From positions 372,001-436,000 of the forward strand of contig NHZP01000022.1 of assembly GCA_003313425.1 (NCBI GenBank): DNA of 64,000 bases, written 5' to 3'. The DNA is from Pseudopyrenochaeta lycopersici. Its lineage: Eukaryota > Ascomycota > Dothideomycetes > Pleosporales > Pseudopyrenochaetaceae. The first letter of the stretch is position 1. Every line of letters begins with the position of its first letter. The notes beneath the pieces are model-generated. The model was not told where the DNA came from. It made no database searches and saw only the letters and a list, made by a program, of their open reading frames with translations. Positions 1 to 9,445 of this stretch are shown here, one piece after another. The position numbers and the translations under genes were made by a program.

Positions 1-443
1 TGAGTCTCGTCAGCTCATCTGAGTGGTGCGGAGACAATCGAAGTGAAACGGAGGTTCTCGTGATGCCGTGTTGTGGTGCGGTTGTTGCCCCACCAACCCA
101 CGTCTCAAAATAGTCAACGCGTAGACCACTATGACCACCAGGCCGCCTGCACCTCGAGCCACGATCGCCTTCAACATTGCATCACTTTCGTCTTGTGTAC
201 GGTGAATTTTGCACATTCGCAGCCTGCTGCTGTTGCGAGTGATAATTTCACTGTTCGGCGAAATTCCCCTCCTTTGCACAGCAACAGCGGGCATTGCGCG
301 ACAACGGCATTACTCGCTTACCACCCTGCCTCGAAACTCAATCGATAGCCGATAAGACAACACCAAGATCTTCCACGCCCCACAGGACGTATAGGGGGTG
401 CATGCACAATTGACGAAGCCGGGGCGGGTCTGCAGTCAACACC
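1..443. other. Left-edge intergenic / ASE1 upstream region
   Basis: No gene is recognised in this stretch, which lies upstream of the ASE1-like gene. On the minus strand a 94-codon frame ends at position 10. From an internal ATG at about position 177 it would give a 55-residue peptide with one hydrophobic stretch (GGLVVIVVYALTIL) followed by basic residues. That could be a small membrane protein or the first exon of a gene leaving the window on the left, but nothing else supports it. Confidence 0.35.
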
Positions 444-2823
444 ATGGACACGAGCTACCTAGCCCAGCAGGTCACCACCATCATCGGCCAGCTGCACGGC
501 CTCTTTGACGACATTGGCGTCCCCAGCCATGAGCGGGACTCGCGCGAAGCAGAGGTGCGCGGCATCGTCCAACTCTGCTCACCAAGGCTGACTGTGTATA
601 GCTCTTCTCTGCGCTGTCCGAAACCCTCCACAACCAGTTGCGACAGGTTACGAATGAGAAGCATGAGATGACGGAAGAGGCGCATCGCCTGCTCAAGACA
701 ATAAGGCAGATGGAGGCCTCGCTCGAGGACAACAAACCGAACCCCAACTACGAGGACCACGACGAGAGGGCAGTCACCTACCCGTTGACCCGCTGTCTGC
801 AAGGCCTCAAGGAAAAGTACAACTCAGTCAGCAAGCTGCATCGCGAGCGCTTCGAGCAGGTGCGCAAACTCGCCGAAGCCCTTGAATCTTACGCGTCGCA
901 TCTCGAGACTTCGTTTGTCCAGATCAAGCTGCCACCCACGGCGAGCAACGCCACCGTCTCTCCTGCATTCGACATTTCTCCCTCATACGTAGCCAAGCTG
1001 GACGCCGAGTTCACCCGCGTTTATGAAGAGTACACTAGGCGGATCAACGCAGTCAAGATGCTGTGCCAGGAAATCATACAACTCTGGGCCGAGTTGGGCA
1101 CGCCTCAGGCGCAGACGGACAGCGCCATTGTTAAATGCCATCGCGACGCGCCAGAGCAGTTGGGCCTACATAAAGAAGACCTGGCTCAGCTGAAGGCGAA
1201 GAAGGAGCGTTTAGTCGAGGAGAAGCGAAGTCGGGAGAGGCGATTGGGACAGTTGCGCACTACCATCGAAGAGCTTTGGGAACGCCTGGGCATCGAGCAG
1301 CATGAGCGCAAGCAGTTTCTCATGAGCAACCGCGGTTGTGGCCTCCGCACCATCAATGAGTACGAGGACGAGCTGGCCAGGTTGAACGAGCTCAAACGCC
1401 AGAACCTTCATTTGTTTGTAGAAGAGGCGCGCTGCAAACTCCAGGAGCTGTGGGATGCCCTCTACTTCTCCGAAGAGGAGATGCTCGACTTTACACCCGC
1501 CTTTTCCGACGTCTGCAGTGATGCTCTACTATCCGCACACGATGCCGAGATCGCACGACTCGAAGCACTGAAAGATCAACGACTTCCTATTCTCCAGAAG
1601 ATTGACCGACACCGAGAGCTGATCAAGGAGCGCGACGAGCTCCAGCAATCGAGCCAGGACGCTTCTCGCCTGATGCTCCGGGGTAATAAAGGCGAAAAGC
1701 GAGACCCTGGAAAGCTGCTGCGCGAAGAGAAGATGCGGAAACGTATCGCAAAGGACCTACCCAAGGTTGAAGCTGTATGTGTATGTCCTACACCAAAGAG
1801 AACTAGCCTAACAATATCCAGGAACTGAAGAAGACGCTCGAGCAATGGGAAGACGAGTACGGCCGACCGTTCCTGGTACATGGTCAACGCTATCTCGACG
1901 AGCTATACGCTTCTGCATCGAAGGCTGCACCACCGCGCGCAAAGACACCTTCGAATGCTGGTATGCCTACAAAGTCAGCAACTGGTCCCAAGTCTGCTCC
2001 TCCCACTCGAGCAGCAACCGTTCGTGGGCCGCCGCCTAGCCGAGCGAAGACTCCTGTGACGAACTTTGGTGCTAGCATATCCCGAAACCCGCTTGCCAGC
2101 TCTATGGCCGCTTCCGTCTCCGCATCTGGTCTAAAGAGTCCATCAAAGATTCCTTCGCGCGCTCCACTAAGGAACACTCTCAATGGTGGTAACTCGCCTG
2201 AGCGTCGACCTGCCCCTCCTACCCGAGAAGACTCAGCAACGCTCCGGCAGATGCCTCCTCCAATGGCGCCTCCTCCACGTATGAAGGACCTCTTTATCCC
2301 ACCAGATCTTACCGAAACTCCAATGAATCGCTTCCAGTTCAACCGTGGGGAACGCAGCGATAGCATCGTTCGAAACGTACCGCCAGAGGATCCGTATGAT
2401 GACCGGGCATATATGTCACATAGCCATAGCATGCGGGCAGGCTACATTTCCACCTATGCTCCTCCATCCTTGTCTTCTACAAGCAGCCGTCAGATCTCAC
2501 AAACGTCGCAGACATCGTCCAATGGGACAAGTGGCACTGGTATGACAATGCAGTCTGGTTCAGAAAACTGGGAGACGTTCAGCGAGCAGTCAGATGACCC
2601 TCCTGAGAGCGACGTAGACTTCCATCAGTACCGTCAACGGCAAATGAAACGCTTCACGCCAGAGGGTGGGCACGCGGCTAGCCCGCGCGCCGTACAGGGC
2701 AAGAAGGTTAGAAGTATTCGTAATGTCGACGGCGGTAGCTTGATGATGGAGCAAGATGGCCGGATGGTCCGCGTCATTGAAGGCAGCGAGGCAGGCTGGA
2801 CCGACGATGGCGATGGATATTGA
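444..2823 (+). CDS. ase1: Ase1/PRC1/MAP65-family microtubule-bundling protein
   Basis: Anaphase spindle-midzone protein that cross-links antiparallel microtubules. Three exons: 444-554, 602-1774 and 1822-2823; both introns are 47 bp and both junctions are in phase 0, giving 761 aa. The first ATG (444) opens the conserved N-terminus. Residues about 1-400 are charged, helical and coiled-coil-like, as expected for the dimerisation and spectrin-like region. The MAP65 microtubule-binding signature NRGCGLRTINEYEDELARL lies near residue 280 and is followed by ELWDALYFSEEE. From about residue 450 the protein becomes a Ser/Pro/Arg-rich disordered tail with several SP and TP sites, which in this family carries Cdk1 regulation (known of the family; not shown here). 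Function assigned from family similarity. I see no truncation or frameshift. Confidence 0.93.
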
Positions 2824-4830
2824 AGGCAGTGACATGCGACCACTTTCCACTTGGACCTTTCTACGAGCGACGCCCAGTACGATCCCACGCTCCACGGCGA
2901 AATGACGCATACAAGCGCGTAAAGCGCTACAGCGACTCTGACCTTTGTTCCGACATGCCTGCTTCTTTTCTCTCCTCCTCGTTCTTGCATACAGGGGTTC
3001 GCCTTGGGATTGTGCAGAAAAATTTCTTCGATTTACCTTCTCCAGACGGACGAGTGGTTTGGAGAATCGCCACCTGCTGGCCAACCAGGTTGAAGTGCAT
3101 GTCATTCATGTCACTCAGGCCGGGCCGCGAGATAGGTCGTTCATCCTGCCACGCTTCGGGAGCGGAAGCGGGTCCTCGCTCTATTCTCTTTATATCACTT
3201 GCTTAATTAGTATTTGGCGTGAGCGGATCAAGGGCGTTTTGGTGGAAGGCGTTTGGATGACTGTTCATGGAGCGCTTCGTGCGCTTTTTGTTACTAGGTT
3301 CTGTGCGTAGGCGAAGCGAGATGCATATGTGTCTCAGCGAGTGGGAGCGAGACAGGTGTTCTGTCCCACAGACGTGTATTACTATGATTGACTCAGAAGT
3401 CGAGCCAGGAATGCAAAAGATGTACCCATTCAATGCCTTGGTTTGTCATGCCTTGTGATCATCTTCTGTGCTTTTGCCTAGTATTGAGTCGTGTGCTTGG
3501 AGAGGTCCCTGTCCGTGTGCAGATATGCATAAGACTTGGAATTTGCACTTTGCTAGGAGATGAAAGTATTTTTCGCGACTATGCAGCCCGAGAAGGAATT
3601 TTTGTAGCATCATACAACAGTTGTAATGCTTGCTCGCTGCACTAGGAGTTGACCGAGGGCCGCTAACTGACGTCGAACCTTCCTCATTGGAACTGGACAT
3701 TTCTTTATTCCAGTTGAAGAAGGTGCAACCCTGGCTGTTCTTTGACGGCCGTTGAAAGGCTCCATTGCGTGGGGGGGATGTTTCTCGTTTGAGATGCACA
3801 CATAGACTTTCTCAACAGCAGGGCTCAAAAGTAAACTGTAAACAGTGTGCCGAACAGATACCTTGTCACCACACCCTCAGGCATGCACCCCAGAGCCGGT
3901 TCAGGCAGCGATGCGAGGTTAGCGCTGCAAGACAGACTGACATGCATGGGGGACGATTCCGAGCGAGAGATAAGGATAAGCCATCTCACAGGCCGGGTAA
4001 GCCAGCCAACCGGTGAGCCGCGGACCAGCAGCCGGTATGGACTTTGTGGTCATCGCTGCAAGACGACCTATCCATCGTGTCATGATTACGGCTACGGTCA
4101 CAGTGACATATGGAGGCGCTGGCCCTGCGACTATGATGGTTGATGCAATGCGAGATGAGATGAGATGAGATGAGATGAAATCGTGTGCGCTGAAACAGCC
4201 CTTCCAGAAGGGCAACAACGTGGGGCAATCGCAGACAGGGCTGAAGGAACCGCGGAGGTGGCTGCCAGGCCAATCAGGGGTCCGCTGTAACAGATCACAA
4301 TCAAGGAGAAAGCCCGCGTGCTTCACCGGAGTGTGTCGCGCAGCGGGACCGACCGGGGATGACATGGCACGCCTCCGTGGAGAGCGTGGGCAGCAGGTCA
4401 GGACACGCAGGCCAAAGCAGCTCAGCCGCGATAATTGTCTCAGTCATGGTGCCTGACCTGGCCATGGTTACTTATCGGCCGCCTGATAACCCCATACTCT
4501 CCAGCTGCCGCATAACCCCAGGGCACCCTCTGATCGCCGTCCCAATATCTGCTGCCTCTTCCTTTTCTCTCCTCATTTCCTGCCTCTCTATCGCCCCTAC
4601 CGGTAGTATATTTCACATTACATGCACGCAGCACGCCCCGGGCACCTTCGGCGGGATTTGACCCTGCAGCTCTGATGTTGCTCGCCAGATCCCTTGGTGC
4701 CATCGTCCAATCCCACATCAGCAATAACGTAAAAGCAACCAGACAACGCGACCGACAAACGTCACAGATTCGACTAGGCCGTACCTGAGTGCCAGTCACG
4801 GGGGAAACGCCCTCAGGGCCTACTGGAGTT
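2824..4830. other. Intergenic, no supported gene
   Basis: About 2 kb without a gene I can support. Short open frames on both strands lack family resemblance and overlap each other. It contains a (GATGA)n microsatellite at about 4150-4180 and the presumed promoter of the downstream gene. The long minus-strand frame that reaches into 4440-5519 is treated as a shadow of the plus-strand gene. Confidence 0.5.
4150..4180. repeat. (GAGAT)n microsatellite
   Basis: Five tandem GAGAT units, the last one degenerating to GAAAT. Simple-sequence repeat in intergenic DNA. Confidence 0.85.
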
Positions 4831-6321
4831 ATGATGTACTCGCCTAGGTCGTTTCCATACCTGCAGCAGTCTTCGCCGTCTCCTCGCAGAAGCAAAACCC
4901 CAGAGAGGATGGGCACGCGAACTGCGAGGAACTCCCCATCACCGCGCCCCATAAAGCCCATAGAACAGGCAGCCACCACCAAGCACCAGTCCACCGCGCC
5001 TGCAGACACCACACTGGTACAGCCTCCAGCTGCGACTATGCTCGCCCAGTCAAGGCCAGTCGTTATCCCACCTCGCACAGCTTCGCGCTCGGCGAACTCG
5101 ACGCAGACGCTGAGAACGAGGGGACAGAATGGTGGCAGGCCAACGCGCACCATGAAGAGCCACGATTCAAATGCCATTCCACCCGCAGTCGCCGCCTTGC
5201 TGGCTGTTACCGCCATCCCCAAGATGCCCGCCCGCCGCACGCGCAAGCACTCGACAAGGGACAGGAGGATATCCATGGACGAGTTGATCCAGGAATGGAA
5301 GCAAGACGACTCGGATACCCCATCGTCTCTTGTGGGCTCCCCAATGGATCTGTTACTTGGTCGCGTGGACGAGTCCGAGTCTGAATATGGCAGCCTACAA
5401 AGCATAGAGCAAGAGAAAGAGTCGTTCATCACATCCCGGTCGATTTCAAGCGAATCCATCGCTACCATCCCACCATCGTTGGACTTTGACGACCCATCTT
5501 TTTCGTCGCATTGGGACAACCTCAGTACCCCGGACTCGCTTAGCCGGAAGTCATTGGCAGACCGGAAAGAGAGGGTCGTCTCATCTCCACCAAAGGAAGA
5601 CTGTGTATTAGATCATCCTCTACTTCACTTTGGGCCCGAGGAATGCGAAGAAATCATCACAACCGACATCACCGAGATTGTCTCTACGTTGCCTGCCTCG
5701 TCCGAGCGATTCAAGTCGTTCAAGTCCAACTTGACTGCGTCGCTTCAGGCACTCAAAGAAGCAGCCAAATCATTCTCCAACTTCACAGCACCCAGCGTCC
5801 CACCAGATGACTTCCTTACCCGATCATTGTTGTCACCAAGATACACTAGCGAGATGCGACCCAAGCACCTCGAAGGCCTACCATCTCCCGAACTCCGCCG
5901 TTACCTAAATCCCCAGCCGGCGCCCATCTCAGCAACCGAACTGTCAATGCACCTCCACGACTCCCTCACCCTTGACGTTGACACAGAACCCCACGCGCCG
6001 ATGATTCAAATGCAGACCTACGAGCGCCGCGGTCGGTCCCAAAAGGCCCGTCGCTCCCGTGGCCCCGATCCGTTCTCCGAGGCCGGACGAGTCTTGTCAA
6101 ACGAGCCCACTGTCCGCCAACGCGAGCCTCGCGAGAACAGCGACTTTTTGCGCGTCATCGTTCTCGAGATGAACATGCGCCGCGTTGGCAAGCTCGACGC
6201 GAAGGCCGTCGGCAAGGCAAGGATCTGGCTTCCGCCAAGGAAGTTGGGGTCTAGTCGAGCACCTTCCGCGAATGGTCGGAGCGGTGTGCCGGATAGATGG
6301 ATTGGGCTTACGGCAGGATAA
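4831..6321 (+). CDS. Conserved fungal protein of unknown function
   Basis: Single-exon frame of 496 aa. The reading frame stays open upstream to a GTG at 4789, but the first ATG is at 4831 (start of MMYSPRSF), so that start was chosen. The first ~160 residues are Ser/Pro/Thr/Arg-rich and probably disordered. The middle is acidic and Ser-rich (around DESESEYGS). A region near residues 280-330 (EECEEIITTDITEIV, followed by a helix around FKSNLTASLQALKEAAKSF) and the C-terminal block near residues 435-480 (ENSDFLRVIVLEMNMRRVGKL, then GKARIWLPPRK) look like the folded, conserved parts. I recall this kind of C-terminal block from uncharacterised ascomycete proteins but know no function for it. No membrane segment, signal peptide or catalytic motif is visible. 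Confidence 0.75.
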   Translation: MMYSPRSFPYLQQSSPSPRRSKTPERMGTRTARNSPSPRPIKPIEQAATTKHQSTAPADTTLVQPPAATMLAQSRPVVIPPRTASRSANSTQTLRTRGQNGGRPTRTMKSHDSNAIPPAVAALLAVTAIPKMPARRTRKHSTRDRRISMDELIQEWKQDDSDTPSSLVGSPMDLLLGRVDESESEYGSLQSIEQEKESFITSRSISSESIATIPPSLDFDDPSFSSHWDNLSTPDSLSRKSLADRKERVVSSPPKEDCVLDHPLLHFGPEECEEIITTDITEIVSTLPASSERFKSFKSNLTASLQALKEAAKSFSNFTAPSVPPDDFLTRSLLSPRYTSEMRPKHLEGLPSPELRRYLNPQPAPISATELSMHLHDSLTLDVDTEPHAPMIQMQTYERRGRSQKARRSRGPDPFSEAGRVLSNEPTVRQREPRENSDFLRVIVLEMNMRRVGKLDAKAVGKARIWLPPRKLGSSRAPSANGRSGVPDRWIGLTAG

Positions 6322-7757
6322 ACGGCCGAATTCCTAACAGACGTAATCTTGTCAACGTTTATTCGGGGCTTGGATGACCGTTGCAAGTTGGGCGTGCACG
6401 CAGCAAGGACCCTCGACCCGTTCACACATGATTGACCGCGAGACGAACACACCCGCACTACGCGCGACCACTTTGGCAATAGTACTTGACGAATCAGCGT
6501 TGACGTCAACGGCTGACGGATCCTTGTGACTTGTAAACATCTCCTCGGAAAGAATGCCTTCGGCGGTTTGGCGCGGCCGTACTAACCCTGGATATGTGGA
6601 CTCACGAATCTGACCAAACTTGCCGTTAACGGCATAGACAACGCGTCGACCGTCATACTGGAAACGTCTAGTTCAACGTGCACAACGAAACACAGGGTCT
6701 GCATAGTAATTTCAAGAGACGGAATGGAAATGCCTTCAAACTGATTTGAGCAAAAACCTCGTCACGTCCGTGCCGCCGGCGAGCCGCAACGCCGGCCTTT
6801 TCGCGGTGGCAAAAATCTTCACAACCTCGCATGTGCATCGACTATCTGGCCTCGGATCCACTCAGGAAGTCCCGTTCCTGCATAGACTGGGGAAAATCGT
6901 ACTGTGCTGTGGGCCTGCGTCGCAGCTTTCTACCTCAATCTTTCTGCCTCTGACGCAAAAATTCCCGCAAAAAGCTAATATGGGCGGGCTCGGAACCGCC
7001 ATGCCGGGCCTCGCCGACGCCGATGCCGAAGCAAAAGTGGGGGCACACAATGCATAGTGGTGACCTACTTACACTTTTAGCAAAACAGAAAGTTGGAAGA
7101 GAAAAATGAGACTACAAGCGCATGGGATATTCACGAGGGGACAAATTGCCTAGGAAGTTGAGGACTGGGAGATTCCCGAGCTATGCGCGATTTTTTCTTC
7201 CCCTATGATTTTTTTTTCTCCTCTTTTAGCGAATCCGAATCGTTTTTGCATTTTTCTGCATGGAGCCAGCGAAGCAGAAAGTGACGGTCAAGCGCTGACC
7301 GCATTTTCTTTCGCACATACCCGCCGGGAATACTGGGAGCTGACATTCCTTCCATTGAGTCATCCTCTCATCCCCCCCTTTTTTGCTGTCCTTTTTTTTT
7401 CATCCTCTTTCCGTTTCATTGGCTTGTGAAAGCGAGAAGCATTGGCTTGTGAAAGCGAGAAGAGTGATCAGCGCGCTTCCTTATTGCATTATCAACATGA
7501 CAACTGTTCGTCAGACTCATTACAGTCATACTTGCATATATCATATCTGACATGCCCCCCTGTCGTTGATCATTCTTCAATCTCTGTGGAGGGCTGTGTG
7601 TACATATCTATTCGAAAAGTGCAAAAACAAATTAAAATCAGAATTCATATCATGATTTTGCTTTGCGAGATTCTTGAACTGTGCAAAGTGTGGTGTTGAG
7701 AGTCGAGAATGAATAAAGGCATGAATGAATTGTGATAGGCCGTCTATTTGTGAATAT
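6322..7757. other. Intergenic, no supported gene
   Basis: Gene-poor stretch. Several T-rich and CT-rich tracts lie near 7190-7410 and a 23-bp duplication at 7418-7462. Short open frames on both strands show no recognisable protein. Confidence 0.5.
7418..7462. repeat. 23-bp tandem duplication
   Basis: The 22-base string beginning ATTGGCTTGTGAAAGCGAG occurs at 7418-7439 and again at 7441-7462, an exact repeat with a 23-bp period. It looks like a recent slippage or duplication event. Confidence 0.9.
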
Positions 7758-7846
7758 GTTGAACATGCATCCATACGCCCATATATGCATACAGACATAG
7801 TTGCATGCTTATGTATGTACATGCATACGCGCATGCATGCATATAA
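7758..7846. repeat. ATGCAT-rich alternating purine-pyrimidine tract
   Basis: Dense overlapping ATGCAT, GCATGC and TACATG words run from the first ATGCAT after GTTGAACATG to GCATGCATGCATATAACC. Most steps alternate purine and pyrimidine, so the tract is locally self-complementary and could adopt cruciform or left-handed DNA. It directly abuts the 107/108-bp tandem array. Confidence 0.7.
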
Positions 7847-8495
7847 CCTTTCCCGAGAATACGATATTGAAGACCTCCATGACACCGTACGACAGCTGGT
7901 ACAACAAAATTTCAACATCATGTAGTCTCCCGCATCTAGTTTAATGCACACACAATTTTCTGTGAATACGACACTGAAGACCTCCAGGTTGCTGCAAGAC
8001 AATTAGTATAGCTAAAGATCAAGCTTATGTGTTTTCCTTGCACCAAGTTTAGTGCGCACACATTTTTCTGCGAGTATGATACTGAAGACCTCCAGGATAT
8101 CAAAAGATAATTAGGATAACAAAATGAGAACTCTATGTATTCTCCCGCATGTAGTTCAATGTCTGCTTCGTTTTCTGTAATTACGACACTAAAGACCTCC
8201 AGTGTGCTGCAAGACAAATGGTATGACCAAAGGTCGAGTTTATGTATTCTCCCTCCACCTTGTTCAGGGCACGCATGTTTTTCTGCGACCATGACATTGA
8301 AGACCCGCAGGATATCACAGGACAATTAGGTCAACAAAATGTGAACTCCATATATTCTCCCGCATCTAGTTTAATGCAAGCAGCTTTTTCTGCGAATATG
8401 ATAATGAAGACCTCTAGAACACAGTAAGACGAGTGGTACAACAAAACGCCAGCTTCATGTATTCACCATGCACATATTTCAATGTACGCGCATTT
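7847..8495. repeat. Six-copy 107/108-bp tandem array (A-B dimer structure)
   Basis: The word GAAGACCTCC or a close variant recurs at 7869, 7976, 8084, 8191, 8299 and 8406, so the spacings are 107, 108, 107, 108 and 107. Odd copies (A, 107 bp) share CTCCCGCAT.TAGTT.AATG; copies 3 and 5 also share GATATCA...AATTAGG..AACAAAATG. Even copies 2 and 4 (B, 108 bp) share GCTGCAAGACAA and a TGCACC/TCCACC variant of the CTCCCGCAT block. The array is therefore three A-B dimers of 215 bp. Copies are roughly 65-80% alike by eye, so it is not recent. Frames stay open across parts of it on both strands, but 215 is not a multiple of 3, so a repeated peptide is not maintained. Confidence 0.92.
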
Positions 8496-8750
8496 GGCGA
8501 TAGAAGATTCATTCGTGCTATTGCGCACTAGCAGTATGTGTCCGTAAATGTATCCATACCGCTCTCCATGTGATTCCTCCCCTACAAAAAGACAGCGTCA
8601 AGCCAGCATGTAGGCGACCAGGGGTCGAGTCTGCCAAGCCCTGCTGGACCCTGAACCACCAAAAATTCCGCCCCCCCTTTTTCCTTCCGCCACGCAGTCC
8701 GCCACGGCAAAAATTGCTAAAAGATGGTGTTGGAATGGAGCAAAAAGAAG
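8496..8750. other. Spacer between tandem array and tRNA gene
   Basis: Short non-coding spacer. On the minus strand a T5 run (complement of 8742-8746) sits just beyond the tRNA 3' end and can serve as the RNA polymerase III terminator. Confidence 0.5.
8742..8746 (-). terminator. Pol III T-run terminator of tRNA-Arg
   Basis: Five consecutive T on the minus strand, four bases past the tRNA 3' end at 8751. This is the usual stop signal for RNA polymerase III. Confidence 0.7.
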
Positions 8751-8832
8751 TGACCTAACCAGGGGTCGAACCTGGAATCTCTTGATATCAACGGAATCGT
8801 AGTCAAGCGCCTTGCCATTGGGCCATTAGGCC
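8751..8832 (-). tRNA. tRNA-Arg (ACG), with a 10-nt intron
   Basis: Reading the minus strand, the sequence folds as a cloverleaf. Acceptor GGCCTAA pairs with TTAGGTC (one G-T pair, discriminator A). The D arm contains GCC/GGC with the AATGG loop. The anticodon stem is CTTGA/TCAAG, and the T arm is CCAGG-TTCGACC-CCTGG. The anticodon loop is 17 nt instead of 7, consistent with a 10-nt intron after position 37 and anticodon ACG (decoding CGU by inosine). The D-arm sequence TGGCCCAATGG matches what I know of yeast tRNA-Arg(ACG). The gene spans 82 bp and the mature RNA 72 nt. Internal A and B boxes are intact, and a T5 terminator follows. Isotype is fairly sure; exact intron ends are inferred. Confidence 0.88.
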
Positions 8833-9445
8833 AGTATTTACAACTGTTTGATGAAAACGTAACCAATTTTATAAAATATATACTCAGATTTGCTTTGTTT
8901 CTAAGCGGGCATTCTATAGCGACTACAACCTAATCATTGTCTGCACATGAAAGAATTTGTGTCCAAAGTGGGGTTGGCGGGAAGAAAATTTTGGTTGGGT
9001 GAGGTGGGGTATACAGCACGCCATGTCTACATTCTTGATGCAGACCCGTTGAGACGAGGTGTACCAAGCCTGATCGCGGGAATCTCAGAGAAAAAGCTTA
9101 GAGAAGTAAGTGAGCAATCGCAATGATGTTACATATTCTTCCTATTGTTGAAATCTTGGACTAATTCACTTATGGTATGCTGATTCTATAATAACCCTTC
9201 CGCAGCACAACGAGTGTGCGTCGAAACAACATCCCACTATGGTACTCCAGTAGTAAAGCGATATAGAATTGAATTGCGCAACTAATTAACTGTATCTTAT
9301 CTTATCTTATCTTATCTGGATATTCACATGATCAATGTACACATGCCCTAGATGATTGCTAGCTTTCGCCATGATGCTCCTAGTAACGCCGCGCTGAACG
9401 CTCCAAAAAATTTCTCTTCCAAAGAAAATGCTACTAAAGTGAAGG
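8833..9445. other. Intergenic between tRNA-Arg and TEL1 3' end
   Basis: No gene seen. A/T-rich in parts. Contains a (TATCT)n microsatellite at about 9294-9317. Presumably holds the TEL1 3' untranslated region and its polyadenylation signals. Confidence 0.5.
9294..9317. repeat. (TATCT)n microsatellite
   Basis: Four to five tandem TATCT units just downstream of the TEL1 stop codon. Simple-sequence repeat. Confidence 0.85.

Noticed and set aside
4440..5519. 359-codon open frame on the minus strand
   Set aside because: It lies opposite the 496-aa conserved gene and gives a Ser/Cys/Gly-rich protein without motifs. Codon pattern and the conserved C-terminal block favour the plus strand.
7936..8325. 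129-codon minus-strand frame across the tandem array with repeating SWRSSVSYSQK / LEVFSVV words
   Set aside because: The period is not a multiple of three, so the peptide changes frame between units. The frame is best explained by the DNA repeat and not by a repeat protein.
8606..8632. Second tRNA T-arm-like string (CCAGGGGTCGAGTCTG) near the tRNA-Arg gene
   Set aside because: The stem does not close, no acceptor or anticodon arm can be built around it, and the B-box is degenerate.
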